From: Pezicula radicicola
Lineage: Eukaryota; Ascomycota; Leotiomycetes; Helotiales; Dermateaceae
DNA: 64,000 nt
Direction of reading: 5' to 3'
Assembly: GCA_003008705.1 (NCBI GenBank)
Contig: PDUO01000034.1
Coordinates: forward strand, 186,001 to 250,000
Part shown: positions 23,182 to 33,873 of the stretch, piece after piece
Layout of the letters: every line of letters begins with the position of its first letter
Numbering within the stretch: position 1 is the first letter of the stretch
Position numbers and translations under genes: made by a program
Notes under the pieces: generated by a model
What the model saw: only the letters and a program-made list of their open reading frames with translations
Databases searched by the model: none
Told to the model about the DNA's origin: nothing

Positions 23182-25094
23182 TTAATGAGCAAAGCGGAAA
23201 TCAAGCCTCTTGTTCCCCTTATCCTTCGTCGTTGAAAAATACTCAATACGCTGCTCCTTAGTCATAACGCTCCATTTTCTCTCGCGGCTACGGTTCTTCA
23301 GTATATAGTAGACCTTAATGAAGCCGAACATGAAAATATTCCATGAGCAGATGCCGATCAGAATTTTGTTTCCCTTACGATCTATACGATACAAGTCAGC
23401 AAGATTCAAGACTGATACGTAAGTATGGATAGGAGACTCACACAGCGGCGAATCGTCGGTATGGTAAATGTTTGACTGGATGATGAATTGTGCTTGGCCC
23501 GCCATGTTGTACATAGCGGCGCTGAGCGTTCTAGTACGGACGGATCCAGAATTGCGGGAGCACCAGGCGACGTTTGCAGGATGTGCTGTCATCCTTGTTA
23601 GAACTTGTTCAACATCAAGATAGAGTTAGGATGGCTTACGGAACGGATAGGCTACGAGAAGCGAGTAGACAGTGTAGTAAACCCACTTGTTGACGCCGGC
23701 ATCAAGATACTCAAGTGTAATCAATAGCGGTAATGTCCACCACTGAGGAATTGACGCAACAAGCGAGCGCTCATCGAGCCAGAGACTTAGCTTCGAGATC
23801 CAGAACATCTACATCACGTTAACACATTCCCATATCATAAGTCTCCAACACCACATACATTGATAATGTACAAGACACTTGACGGAATGGCCAGCAACGT
23901 CGTTGTAAACGTATCGAATCCAATCGCCTTGATTGTAAGAGTCAAATAACTCGCAGGCGTTCCTTGAGGTACAAACTGCAACACAGCCATAGTGTAAATA
24001 GGCCAGAGATCGTAATCTTTCAGAGCCTTCCACAACCCCTTCGGGCTGACAGCCTGACGATTATGCATATCACCTTTGCTTGGATCGTCTCTCAGAATCC
24101 GATTCGCCTGAATCGTCTCCTGTCTGGCAGTGAACCAGCCATTGGGGCCACGGAATCTGCCCTTGGTTTGATAAGGCGATGCTGGCATGTACCAGAAGGA
24201 AACGATGCCGATAAACCCGGTGAGAATCGCTTCAATGAGAAACATATACTGCCAACCTGACCAGCCGTGAACTCCACGTAGGTGCAGGATACCGTAAGCG
24301 AGGAAAGCGCCTATGATGTTAGTCACGGTCGACATGACCCAGAACCAGGTTAGGCGAGCAGGGAGTTCCTTCGAGGTATAGAAGTAGGTGAGATAAAGGA
24401 CGAGATCTGCAATAAATCCTCCCTCAAGCAAGCCTAGGAATGCTCTTGTGACATAGAAGCTTGTGGGACCCGTTATGGCGCACTATTTAAATAGTAAGAA
24501 GCAGATTTAATATGGGTTTTGGATTATTGGTACATACTTGAGACGCAGCTACAACACTCCAGAGGGTCATTTGGATGGGAATCCAGATATCGACGCCAAG
24601 TGCTTTACTGATGAGTTGTGAAGGAACTTCAGCGCAGAGGAAACAAGCATAGTAAATCGTTTGCCCGTAATCTAACATGCCATTAGAAGGAGGTTAAAAC
24701 AGAAGGATATGACGCAGCATGGAATTGGATACTGTACTGTATTGGTTGGTAATCATTCCGAGATCTGACAAAAAGTTATCCGCCAATGCCTGACCTATAC
24801 ATTTCCGTCGTCAGCAAGACATGGTCTGAAGACCTTTACGTAGAGAATCCATACTGATATTCGCCCGATCAAGCTGCAAGCTCATGAACATAAGACAGCA
24901 CCATGGTAACACCCAGGTGTCGATCTTCCGTACGAATGGTCTACCCGGTGAATACCTTCGAACTTCTCTACCGGCTGAAAAAACTGTGCAATATCCTCAT
25001 CATCGTATACCGAGGGTTTGACAGCCGAAATTTCATTCTCGGTCAGTGGCCCAATCGCAGTCGAGACGCTAGTGATGTCGCCCTTGGAAGCCAT
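23182..25094 (-). CDS. MFS permease of the Dal5/allantoate (anion:cation symporter) family, one apparent frameshift
   Basis: Twelve-span plasma-membrane carrier for organic anions in the fungal Dal5-type group. Seven exons: 25094-24855, 24794-24738, 24671-24538, 24482-23859, 23808-23640, 23585-23442 and 23381-23182. Motifs: [11 protein letters not shown] before TM1, [15 protein letters not shown] (family signature), [39 protein letters not shown] and [18 protein letters not shown] near the end. Within exon 1 the frame shifts by one base near 24941: the sequence GACCATTC needs one more C for VDPFVRKID to follow the N-terminal part. With that, the product would be 522 residues, the normal length. 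So it is either sequence error in a CC run or a broken gene. Next to the LigB dioxygenase, it is a plausible uptake step for an aromatic or carboxylic acid. Confidence 0.88.
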
Positions 25095-25694
25095 GTTAAT
25101 TTATCATCTATCAGGTCTGCATAATGAACTAAATTGTGACATACTGCACATGCTTCAACACCCAAAGGAAGTAGCAAGGTGGCTACCGGAGCCTTTTATT
25201 CATTTTTTATGCATACTTCCTCCACTTTACGACCTTATTAATCGTACCGATATTTTTAACGTCTTGGTTTTGGAGTTGGGTGCCATATCAGATATCGCAA
25301 AATGCAATGGAAATGTTGCGATCTGGATCTAATGATTCTAGCTAGCTCCCAAATGGACAATTGAGATAATAGACTAGGTTCATATCAATTGGAGATTAAG
25401 CGAGCTAAAGAGGCCCTACTATAATGCAACGGAAGCTCGTTACTGACGAATAGGAGTAAAGAGCTAATCTCGCCCACTCTTGCCATAACAATTCCCTTTA
25501 ATCTAGGCCTGTGAACCAAGCACATCATCGAAAAGTCAAATCGCGTATACTGTAGGTTCAGTTCATCAAGCAACGGTACCCAACCTAAACGACACCATGG
25601 AGAAGCCCACACTATACAATCCCTGACTCCTAATTCACGACTTTAGCTTTAGCATTGTTTCTTTTACGAGAGTTTAGGAGAACTAAGACATGAT
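25095..25694. other. Promoter of the permease gene and 3' flank of the LigB gene
   Basis: 600 bases without an open frame of interest. Permease transcription starts here leftwards, and the LigB gene ends at 25695. No motif I can defend. Confidence 0.5.
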
Positions 25695-26817
25695 TTATGA
25701 GTAGCGAGGCATGTCTCGGAAATATAGAATCTCGAGAAATGTTACAACACCCAGACAGATAAAATAAACCGGATTTACGTACCACGCCTTATGTTCCTTC
25801 GCATCCAGCCCCGCACCCAACGTCACATATAGAGGTAGGATATGATCATCAGTAGGATGAGCCGATTTCCAATCCGCTCTCTTTTGGAGTGCTAGGAATC
25901 CGGCTTTCCTTTCTTCAGCTGGGAAGGCAAGAGATTCGAGTGCGGCCTTCTCGACGGCCTTGGCATACCCATCGTCTGCATCTGGAGTTCGCGGTGCAGC
26001 AAGGTTGTGCACTAACATACCCGAACCGATTACTAGGAGCCGACCTGGGCTGAAATTGCACAGTGAGTGGGATTGCTGGAGGCAGATGAAGGGGGCTTGA
26101 GAGAGGATGACTTACAGGGTTGAGAGGACTTTACCGAGCTGGATGTGTGCTTCGAGATCGTCTTCGCTGTAGGTGGAAACTTCGACGATGGGTATGTCAA
26201 GTGGGCTCTCGGTTTCGGGGAACATCAGCTTGAATGGTACCCATCTAGTTGGACGTCAGTTCAATCTTCGTTACATATTGATAATCCGAGAAGGAAAAGA
26301 AAACCTTACACTCCGTGATCAAGGTCCCGCTCGACAGCTTCCGCTTTAATTCCGTTGGCTTGTAAATGCTCGAGAACTTGGTGGGCTAAAGAAGCAGATG
26401 CTTTATGTGGGTATTCATACTTGTAGACATGCGGATGCGTTTTATGAAAGTCGAAGCTGTAATCATGCCACACCTTTGTCTGCTCCTTCACATTCACTTC
26501 ACTAGATATGAGCAGAGGACCCCAGATTGATTTCTGTGTAGATAGTTCAACTTTATCAATTACTTACCCTTGATGGTCTGATCCGTGCTTTGGAAGTGCC
26601 CACTGGTAATGACAATTGCTTCAGACTTTAGACTCTGGATCTCCTTGCCAATATCGCGCAGATTGCCTTGGACAGCTTCTTGTCCCTCTCTGAAGAGGAT
26701 TCCTACTCCACCTATAGTTCACAGTACTTAGTAAAGATATTTATAGTTAGATTGGTTTGATTTGTGCTCACCGTGCCCGATGAAGTAAGTTGGGAGTTTC
26801 TGGCTCTCGGTCGACAT
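25695..26817 (-). CDS. LigB-type (class III) extradiol ring-cleavage dioxygenase, DODA-like
   Basis: Non-haem metal enzyme opening catechol-type rings; fungal and plant relatives include 4,5-DOPA dioxygenase. Five exons: 26817-26772, 26711-26568, 26496-26310, 26244-26116 and 26049-25695, product 286 residues. Ligand and acid-base residues are visible: His15 (YFIGHG), His54 (TSGHFQ), His124 in DLDHGVWVPFKLMFP, and the late HPTDDHILPLY. IPIVEVSTY and LLVIGSGMLVHNL are also family blocks. The C-terminus is more hydrophobic than usual (PVYFICLGVVTFLEILYF) and might be a membrane anchor. The third acceptor was chosen as 26498-26497, because the earlier CAG would break the frame. Divergent from the TauD gene, so probably co-regulated. 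The ring-cleavage substrate cannot be read from sequence. Confidence 0.92.
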
Positions 26818-27201
26818 ATGGCTTGGCTTCAGACTAGAAACTTAAGATTGCCAAAATATCGCCTTTTGATACTTGTAGTATTCACAATCTTTATACCTCA
26901 CAGTCTCCCGGAGTATATGCAGGAACAGGATTCAGCGAATCAACTTCCCGTCGTCGGGTCTTGTTTCCATGGGAGTTGGTAATGAATGCTTCACAACCCA
27001 CTCTTGTCTTGCCCCGGAGAATTGCGCCTTATGACCAGGATATTGCATTAGATTCATTTTAGGTTACAATACACAAACATATAAACTACTAAGGCTGCCA
27101 TAGAAAGCGTCGTATGTTTTTTACATTGATTCCCCAAAAGTACAGCACAAATTATACAGTTATATTCCTGTTTAAATCCCATTTATAGTCCGCTTTCTAG
27201 T
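26818..27201. promoter_or_regulatory. Bidirectional promoter between LigB and TauD genes
   Basis: The two start codons are 384 bases apart and face away from each other. A CCG-N4-CGG inverted triplet pair lies at 26948-26957 (flanks extend it to CCCG/CGGG, 26947-26958), the kind of dyad bound by Zn2Cys6 factors. Binding is inference. Confidence 0.55.
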
Positions 27202-28573
27202 ATGGTTTCCGCTGTTAATATTGAAGATGATTCTACGAAACAGGAGCAGCTCTTGCGAAAGCCTCTCCGACTATCTGGATTCTTAAATGAGAATCACAAG
27301 AACTTCCCTCTTACGCCCTCTATTGGCCAAGAATTTCCACAAACCTCGATCCAGGACTTATTAACTGCCCCTAACTCCAATGTACTCCTACGCGATCTCG
27401 CTATCACTAGTGCGTACTACGTACTTACTTAGAACTACCCCCCACAACATTAAATAACTAACGATCAAAGTCTCGCAGCGAGGTGTCGTCTTTTTCCGTG
27501 ACCAACACTCCCTTACCATCGCACAGCAAAAAGAGCTTGCGCAACGTCTCGGCGAACTGAGTGGCAAGCCTCCATCCTCAAAGCTACACATCCACCCACT
27601 GCATAACTCGGAGCGTGAGCATGGGACCGACGACGACCAAGTGAGCGTGATTTCCTCAGACGAGGCAAAAAAGTACCTGCAGAATGCCCTGGGAGTACGC
27701 TATGGTCTCGAAAAGAAGAAGTCGCTTGCGCCACAATGGCATACCGAGTAAGCCCACTAACCTCAATCCATAATAGCAAGCAGCTTGAGGTGAAGAGCCA
27801 AGGGAAGCATGAGTTGACTGGAATCAGTATCTCCTTTGAGCCCGTCCCCAGTGACTACGCCATCCTTCAAATGCACACTATCCCTCCCGTCGGTGGTGAC
27901 ACTCTCTGGGCCAGCACCTACGATATCTACGACCGGCTCGGCCCCAAATACGCACAATTTCTCGAGAGCTTGACGGGTCATTTTGAGGCTCCTGGGTTCC
28001 AAAAAGCAGCAGACGAGAACGGCTTCTCACTTTATAAGGGTGAGAGAGGGTCGCCGAAGAACGCGGAAAAAGTATTACAGGCGGATCACCCACTCGTGCG
28101 CACAAATCCAGTGACGGGCTGGAAGGCTGTATATGCGCATACGGCGAGTCGGATTGAGGGACTTACTGATGATGAAACAAGGAACTTGAAGAAATATCTT
28201 CTGCAGCTTGTGCTTGAGAATCATGATACAACTGTAAGGAAGAGCTCTGAGTGCCGAGGACTTCCTGTGATTGACTAACTGACTCAACCGAAGGTCCGTT
28301 TCCGCTGGGGACCAAAGGACGTTGCTATCTGGGATAACCGTTCTACGTTACATGCTGCCACGTAAAGTCAACCCAACTATTACTTTCTGATGATGTGACC
28401 TTGATGATGTATGTTTGCTAATTTGTATCAGTCCGGACTTCGACGTTTTTGCCTACGCTCGTACCGGTAACCGTGTTGTTAGTATCGGCGAGGAGCCTTA
28501 CCTTGATCCCAACTCAACAGGGAGAGCTGAGTCTTCGGAGAAATTGATAAGCCTTGCAAAGCATAGCTCATAG
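27202..28573 (+). CDS. TauD/TfdA-family Fe(II)/2-oxoglutarate dioxygenase
   Basis: Oxidises a substrate at the expense of 2-oxoglutarate and O2; the fungal members act on sulfonates such as taurine or on aromatic ethers. Five exons: 27202-27409, 27471-27747, 27828-28233, 28294-28361 and 28432-28573, product 366 residues. Iron ligands: His160 and Asp162 (WHTDISFEPVPS), distal His317 (IWDNRSTLHAATPD); 2-oxoglutarate Arg330 (FAYARTGNR). GVVFFRDQHSL is the usual N-terminal block. The Asp codon is split by the second intron. A second in-frame AG at 27776 would insert 17 residues just after Asp162, but would need a 29-base intron, so I prefer 27827. Divergent from LigB. Confidence 0.93.
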
Positions 28574-30235
28574 CGAAAGAAAATGCTGTTTCTGGTACTT
28601 ATACAAAAGCTTCCAAGAGTCCGCTATCTATTTGGGGAACAAAATATAGAGATCTGTTTAACAACCCTGTAGATATTGCATATTTTAATGCAACTTATAT
28701 AGGTTCCCATAAGATAAGCTCTTATAATATTACTTTTAAGAAAGAAGCCGGCAAGAAGTGCTAGTATAGGGAAAAAAAAGCGAATAAGATTATTTGTCTT
28801 AAGTTAATTCGTTGACGGCAGTATGTATTGTGCCGACGACATATATAGTGACAATATTGTCATCCTATCTACCTTAGAGAAAGGGGGTTTGGTAGTGTTT
28901 GATTAGGAAAGAAATGTTTGTTTTTATGGTTGGTGGGACAGGTGTTGTGGGGGGAAAGGAACTAGGAACAGAGCGACAAACATGGGGGCGGTTATTGACT
29001 CTGTTGATTATTGTTGCTGTTGCCTGATTGTGACTGTGAAGTGTTGGATGTGTTTGAGTGAGTTGATAGGGTGTGGGGGATTATAAGGGTGGGTTTGATT
29101 TGTGGGTGAGAGGTACCAAACAGTAGTAAACTGTGTTTGTCTATTTCCTACTCTAAGTTGCTTTATAGTTATGTTTTTGTTGTTACGTTATTAAATAAAT
29201 ACATACAGGAACACTGTGATAAGTAATACCGCCATCACTGATACCATTATCATAATAAGTAGAATTGAGGAGTTAGGATTGGGGCATGTATATCTTGAGT
29301 ATTGGTGACCCAACCAAAGAACGGGACTTGCAACATTAACTTATGTATATCTTTTCTTCTTCTCCAAGGGCTCTTTCTTAATGATTATTCCGGCATGAGA
29401 AGTGATTAGCCTAAAAGAAACTTAACAGATTCTCGATTTTTTTTACTCTTTGCTGAGTGGCGAGGACTCATATGTGTCGCGAACGCCATTATATTAAACT
29501 CAGGAGAGTGGGCGGTAATGATGACCTTTACACGATTTGACTTTGTTTGAGTAGCTTGAAAAAAGCCAACCAACTGTGGGCAAGGCCAACCAAGAAAATA
29601 TAGAGTAGAGTTGGGACATCGAAACCAAAATCTCTTGCGGATAATCAGACCTTCTATAAGCAGAGGCTGTTCGGACATGACGCTAAGGAATGTTATTCAG
29701 ATGCATTCGCACTACTATACTAGAGGTAGTGTTTTTGATAGGTGGTTTAGGTTAAATTGAGACATGAACAATACCCAACTCAGCTAATTATTTTATAAAT
29801 CATGACTTATTCGATTATTAACTAGCTAAACCATAGGTTACCTAGGCGTCCAACCTATTGAAAACCATTAGGTATAACTAGTAGGTGCCTGAGTTGTAGT
29901 ACTAATGTTAATTTGACTTCAAAAGTATAGGTTTAATGAGGTCAATATAGAAAGCAGAGAGTTATTAATCTAGTGGAATATAAAATACAAATAAAATACA
30001 AAGAGAATTACCCTATCTATTGCCTATCCTTTAGAACCTCGAACTTCCTAATCTCTACTAGGTAGCTACCTTAATCCTATTAGCTTCCCGACGATTCCGT
30101 TAATTAGTAATCCCAAGTTTAGCTAAAAAAAAAAGTGTAGATATAAAGCTTAAATATGTGAATAGCATTAAGTGCAATAGGGAAAAGGAGGTTATACGAA
30201 AATTACAAAAAATATAGAAATTCGACTGTGTTTTA

Positions 30236-30659
30236 GAGCCCGTTCGCTGCCATATGAAAGCGTGAACTGAAAATTTTCATATGCAACCACCATGGCGTTC
30301 GCTATATATATGATTATATAATATAAAAAAAACTACATATGATCATTTGCGATTTGTATGTGATTTCTAAAAAGATATTGAATTGTTCAAACGGTGCCTC
30401 TAGTACTATCTGCTATACCCCTGCAACGTCTATATGAAAAAATAAGGCCCTAACTTAGCTACCCTAACCTAGATAGACTATTATTTATTACACTATTTAT
30501 AAATATTTATGCAATTTATAATTATCATGCTATCTTTCGCACTTTTATATACAGGCAGCAGAACGCATTGGTGGTCAAAAGAAGAAGCCGCAAATGATCA
30601 TATATGGGTTCGTATATGAGATATTTCATTGCGCTTTCATATGGCGGCCGAACGGGCGC
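30236..30659. mobile_element. MITE, 424 bases, PIF/Harbinger-like (TTA target duplication)
   Basis: Left end GAGCCCGTTCGCTGCCATAT and right end (complement) GCGCCCGTTCGGCCGCCATA continue as ATGAAAGCG in both, a terminal inverted repeat of about 28 bases with few mismatches and one indel. TTA flanks both sides (30233-30235 and 30660-30662), as expected of PIF/Harbinger insertions. A nested inverted repeat, ATATGATCATTTGCG at 30337-30351 and its complement at 30589-30603, lies inside. The AT-rich centre has no transposase frame, so it is non-autonomous. Confidence 0.85.
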
Positions 30660-31230
30660 TTAGGCACAATTTGGCGGGCTGGCAATAGCCTATCCCCTAC
30701 CATCCTAACTATATTATTTAGGAGGGTACCCACGGTTTGATAGTTAATCATAGGCTTTTAGAAACTCAAACCCACGGATAATAGATAATTATTCTATTAA
30801 TCTGTACCCAACCTAAGTAGGTAGTTCAAGTCAGTTAATGGTTAATAGCCTACGCATCAAAAACACAGACTAGAGCGGGTCGCGTGCTGCTTACTTTTTC
30901 GTAAATCCTCGTAAATCCGCGTCGGGTTTCAAATTGCGCCTTGCCGGGTATAATGTACGTTGTGCACTTGGAGACCATTGGCTCATGTTGGCTGAGAAGT
31001 GTTGGAGAATTCGGCCGCTGGGGTGGTGGTGTTGACGCCAAGTCGTGTCAAAATACTGGTAGATGGCCTAATCGGGTTAGTTGCGGCACAGTTGGCTTGT
31101 GGCTCAGCATCTGCTGCCTAACAATGACATACTAGTAGGTATCATCATATGCTGCCCTTTATCAACTGGACGACCCTCCTTTTTCTTTTCTCTTTCCTTC
31201 AAATCTATTGCCATCCCAAGCTATCATAAA

Positions 31231-31248
31231 CAACAACAACAACAACAA
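31231..31248 (+). repeat. (CAA)6 in the presumed 5' leader
   Basis: Six CAA triplets, 36 bases before the next ATG. CA-rich, G-poor leaders are common before well-translated fungal genes. Confidence 0.8.
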
Positions 31249-31284
31249 ACTTCACCTACATCGCTCCTTACGACCACTTTCGAA

Positions 31285-32463
31285 ATGTTTGCTGTTGGCG
31301 ACCTCGTTCGCCGTGGTGTGGAGAATGGCCACCACCATGTCACCAAGGACATCTTTGCCAATGTGCCTGCTTGGGGACTTGCAATTCTTGGGCTTACATT
31401 CGTATTCTTTATGTTCCTCATTGCTAGTGTACGCTCTCCCAGATCCCCATGTCTATTCGTCAACTAACAAGCCCTCTAGGTTGAATACACCTTCGCTCGC
31501 CTCATCCCAACTCTCATGATGGTCGAATCCCCAGAAGCCGTCCTCTTCGAACCCCTCTCGAGCGAAGACCCTGATGCACTACGAAAGGATCAAAGGGCTG
31601 AACCTGAGCTGTTGCTTGTACAACAGAAGCCCATTACATCCACCTTCCGCTCCACCATCAGACACCTCCGATCAAAGGCAGGCCGCTTATCCCGCTTCCG
31701 TGGCTATTGGTTCTACCTTCTTTACACTTTCAGTATTCAGACTCTGGCGTCGACCATCTCGGTATTCAACTTTATCCCCAACTGTGTTGCTCCGGTCATT
31801 GCCGGCGTTGTTCTGTCTCAGCTTCAGATGTTGTGGACACACGTTGTCATTTCAGAGCCTACTCAACAACGATGGTTCAAACGTGCCGACTTCTCTATGG
31901 CATCTTGGAAGCAACTTGCTGTCCCAACCGCTGTTCTTGCCGTTGCTGAGCAGATGACTATCCTCCTTCCAGCGTATCTTGCCATGGCTTACGGCTTGAA
32001 CCCCGCTATGACCCCTGAAGACTTTGCCAAGCACTCCAACGCCGAAATGCAGATTATGGTTCTCAAAGGTCTTTCCGTTGGAGCTCTCGCCATTGCCGTT
32101 TCTGTGTTGGCTGTGATCCCAGCCAACGTCGCATTGACCAGAGTTCAAGCTTCCCTTCTCTCCGACAGTGAGGAGACCATCGTTCCTTTTGACCGCAGCT
32201 TTGGCGGCAAGGTAGTGCCTAAGATCCTCGGTGGCTCTGGTGCTATTGGAGCGATTGATGCATGGAAGACCTTCGACTGGAACTCCAGAATTCGCCTTAT
32301 CAAGGCCTATTTTAAGGCCTCTGTCATGCAACTCACTGTCTCACTCTTGATGGTGGCAGTTATTTTCTGCGAGCTTAATGGCATTACCGGAGGCAATATT
32401 CAGAAGGTTGTCCCTGACCAAGGTGCCACCAACGAGGTTCGCATTCTACCAATCAATATCTAA
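31285..32463 (+). CDS. Conserved fungal multi-pass membrane protein, 375 aa, function unknown
   Basis: Two exons, 31285-31428 and 31480-32463, in phase. The N-terminus is short and cytosol-like (MFAVGDLVRRGVENGHHHV), followed by a strong membrane span (AWGLAILGLTFVFFMFLIAS). Further hydrophobic segments are near residues 125-155 (YWFYLLYTFSIQTLASTISV), 185-215, 245-265 (LSVGALAIAVSVLAVIPANV) and 335-350. The pattern and the motifs FANVPAWG and VEYTFARL recall a widespread ascomycete family of uncertain role. I have seen the family carry database labels such as ubiquitin carrier, but nothing here shows an E2 fold, so I assign no function. The start is supported by the CAA-rich leader. No relation to neighbours is visible. 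Confidence 0.85.
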
Positions 32464-33873
32464 ATAACACGACCATAACAACCTCATTCGATGAATTGTT
32501 GTCTGGCCTAATAGGCCATTCAATAAAGTGTAAAATTATAAGATCGATACCTTTCCTTTGTCTTTATGAGTCTAGCGAGTGTTTGAAAGCAAGACTGGAA
32601 ATGCTTCAATGGCTACTGGGTACCGTCTTTGCTTCTCAATCAATTAAGTCAATTATATTATCTTGCAAATAATTCATTTTTTAAGAATCCATCACAACAC
32701 CCTGTCAGGTGAAGAGATTATACCATAAGTTGTCCTTGTGAAATATTCATTCTCGTCAAATTACTTTGCTTGCCTGATGGTTCTAAACCTGGTAAACCTC
32801 CTAGTTTCATGATGTACTAAGCGACTGTTTACACATTCTTGGCGTCTTTTCTGGTTTAATGATTGCAGGCTAGGTTAAATTGTGTCCTAGCTTAATCTTT
32901 TACTATCAGTCCTATGTTTCACTGTTATAGATTAAAGACTAAACATGTTTATAAGCTCACTGACAACACCTGCAAACTACCGACAATGTTTCGAATAACA
33001 GCAATATTACCTCTTTACCCTAGGAAGCTCTTGAATTCTCTTACTTCCCGCATTATCTGTCACACCTATCTTTGTACTTGTCTTTAGCAGAAGTAGCAAC
33101 TGGAGTAGGACAGAATGGTTGTAACTCCTCTCTTCTTGCACCTTCTGTAGATCAAAATTTGGAGTATATCGAGGTCTTACATCGAGGTGACACGAAGGAT
33201 AGTGAGTTTTCTACAATAGATTTCCTAGTTTTAAGGAGTCCTATATTTCGACTCACGCTGGTATTGTACAGTACTTGTACCTTTCGTTCGTACACTCGTA
33301 GCTTTTTAGCGAGGAAGGACAGGAATGTTGGTGGGTGCCTATGCTTAACTTTAAATTATAGGTGAATATGCATGCTTACTGTGATAACGATATTGCTTCA
33401 TTGTTCCTTAAATTGGGTAGATCGTAAACGTTTTCTTAGGGTTCTGAGGGCGCTGCTTCGACTGAAGGATCTAGGGTTACTAGTCATTGAAGACAATTTC
33501 AATGACACCCAAATAACATATATGCGCATCGCATGGGACCAGGGAAATCGTACTGAGTATTTTAATTTCTTTCCTTCGTATGATTTTCTAGAATTGTTTT
33601 TGCAGGTACTTCGTATGATAATGTCAGTTCTCTTGAAAGTGACCATCAGGTTGACCAGTCATATTTGCTCTCTATCTGCAACTACCCGGCTGCATACATC
33701 AACTACCTCGACTTGTACACCACCAAGAAATTTAAATTTCATCTCCTGCAAGGGGAAATAATGTTATTCTTAGCATTCCCAACTTTCTTCCATCTCAAAC
33801 TTTTTCTTTCTCGAGCTCCTCTCAGAGCAGTCGCTGAGTCGCCGAACATACTGGCAGTGGTACTGTAGCAGTC
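32464..33873. other. Spacer, 1.4 kb
   Basis: Two plus-strand frames (33072-33365 and 33372-33761) are open but have no recognised motif. The second has Asn-x-Thr rich wording (EDNFNDTQITYM) that might be an exon remnant of a secreted protein. I do not call a gene. Confidence 0.45.

Larger units (their letters stand above)
28574..31284. other. 2.7 kb AT-rich spacer with one MITE
   Basis: No gene is supported. 28574-29700 has GT-rich and mixed sequence. 29690-30830 is AT-rich and contains the TIR element at 30236-30659. The last 250 bases are the promoter and leader of the next gene, including a (CAA)6 tract at 31231-31248. Confidence 0.6.

Noticed and set aside
33372..33761. Plus-strand frame of 129 codons with some exon-like wording
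   Set aside because: No start context, no partner exons and no recognisable domain; noted only as a possible remnant.
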